In this document: positions 24,984 through 25,183 of the stretch, piece by piece | Layout: each line of letters opens with the position of its first letter | Position numbering within the stretch: position 1 is the stretch's first letter | From: PWND01 sp964601515 | Lineage (GTDB): Bacteria > Bacteroidota > Bacteroidia > Bacteroidales > UBA7960 | Assembly: GCA_964601515.1 (NCBI GenBank) | Contig: CAZRNU010000035.1 | Location: 1-25,183, forward strand | DNA length: 25,183 nucleotides | Reading direction: 5' to 3' | Position numbers and translations under genes: made by a program | The notes under the pieces: generated by a model | Seen by the model: only the letters and a program-made list of their open reading frames with translations | What the model was told of the DNA's origin: nothing | The model's database searches: none

Positions 24984-25021
24984 AAAAAACCCTTTGCGTT
25001 TTTAAATGCAAAGGGTTTTTT
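24984..25021. terminator. Bidirectional terminator between the FKBP and tRNA genes
   Basis: AAAAAACCCTTTGC (24984-24997) pairs perfectly with GCAAAGGGTTTTTT (25008-25021) across a 10-base loop. The arms provide a T run for both strands, so it can end the FKBP gene from the left and the tRNA from the right. Confidence 0.92.
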
Positions 25022-25025
25022 ATGT

Positions 25026-25102
25026 TGGTGGGCCCACCTGGGCTCGAACCAGGGACCACCTGATTATGAGTCAGCTACTCTAACCGACTGAGCTATGGGC
25101 CC
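25026..25102 (-). tRNA. tRNA with anticodon CAT (probably elongator tRNA-Met)
   Basis: The minus strand folds as a full cloverleaf. The acceptor stem is GGGCCCA/TGGGCCC, the D-arm GCTCAGTCGGTTAGAGT, the anticodon loop CTCATAA with CAT, and the T-arm CCTGG-TTCGAGC-CCAGG. CCA is encoded at the 3' end (77 nt with CCA). The anticodon stem has a G-G mismatch at its outermost pair. CAT is used by initiator Met, elongator Met and the lysidine-modified Ile tRNA. The paired acceptor end is unlike an initiator, and the loop context favours elongator Met; Ile2 is not excluded. Confidence 0.93.
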
Positions 25103-25120
25103 GTTTTTGTTTTGGGACTG

Positions 25121-25151
25121 CAAATATAGTAAATCTATTCTTACAAGCAAA
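25121..25151 (-). promoter_or_regulatory. Promoter of the tRNA gene
   Basis: On the minus strand TTTG (25148-25151), a 19-base spacer and TATATTTG (25121-25128) give an ideal Bacteroidetes promoter 18 bases before the tRNA 5' end. It is the clearest promoter in the window and a good reference for the others. Confidence 0.85.
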
Positions 25152-25183
25152 TAATTATTTTATTTTGATGTAAAAATTTACTT

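Overview
The window reads as chromosomal DNA from a member of the Bacteroidota, probably Bacteroidales-like. It is AT-rich. Most genes lack a Shine-Dalgarno sequence and start after an A-rich leader. Promoters fit the Bacteroidetes form TTTG-N(about 19-21)-TAnnTTTG. It also carries families restricted to or typical of this phylum: five GLPGLI proteins, a carboxypeptidase-regulatory-domain TonB-dependent receptor, an LVIVD-repeat lipoprotein, and an ECF sigma factor paired with a short membrane protein. No mobile element, integrase, CRISPR array or phage gene was seen.

Left edge (1-2316, minus strand): an ECF sigma factor overlaps by 14 nt a membrane protein, a likely anti-sigma factor cut by the window edge. 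That protein's coding sequence contains a 7-bp tandem array, which makes it a candidate phase-variable gene. An LVIVD beta-propeller-type lipoprotein lies upstream of the sigma gene.

Central accessory region (about 2400-10500, plus strand): this is the most interesting part. Two small secreted Cys-containing peptides (72 and 73 aa) share an identical 225-bp upstream region and nearly identical signal peptides, but their mature parts are almost unrelated. Each is followed by a hairpin terminator or attenuator and then by GLPGLI genes (two after peptide 1, three after peptide 2). The run ends in a TonB-dependent outer-membrane receptor 2 bp after the last GLPGLI gene. Related REP-like sequences occur before peptide 1, before peptide 2 and just after the receptor. 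The layout suggests one envelope system that makes, handles or transports variable small peptides; its function is not known from sequence.

Housekeeping region (10600-17365, plus strand): dnaX, with two poly-A tracts at which slippage would yield a short gamma-like product; a pair of M16 peptidase-family proteins (one with the zinc motif, one without it and with an extra C-terminal domain); and a YihY/BrkB membrane protein.

Right part (17362-25183): a CPBP intramembrane protease (minus), a DusB-like tRNA-dihydrouridine synthase (plus, probable TTG start), a HAD hydrolase and an M19 dipeptidase lipoprotein (minus, probable operon), a large DUF4173-type membrane protein fused to leucine-rich repeats (minus), a SlyD-like FKBP isomerase (plus), a bidirectional terminator and a tRNA with anticodon CAT (minus) with a clear promoter.
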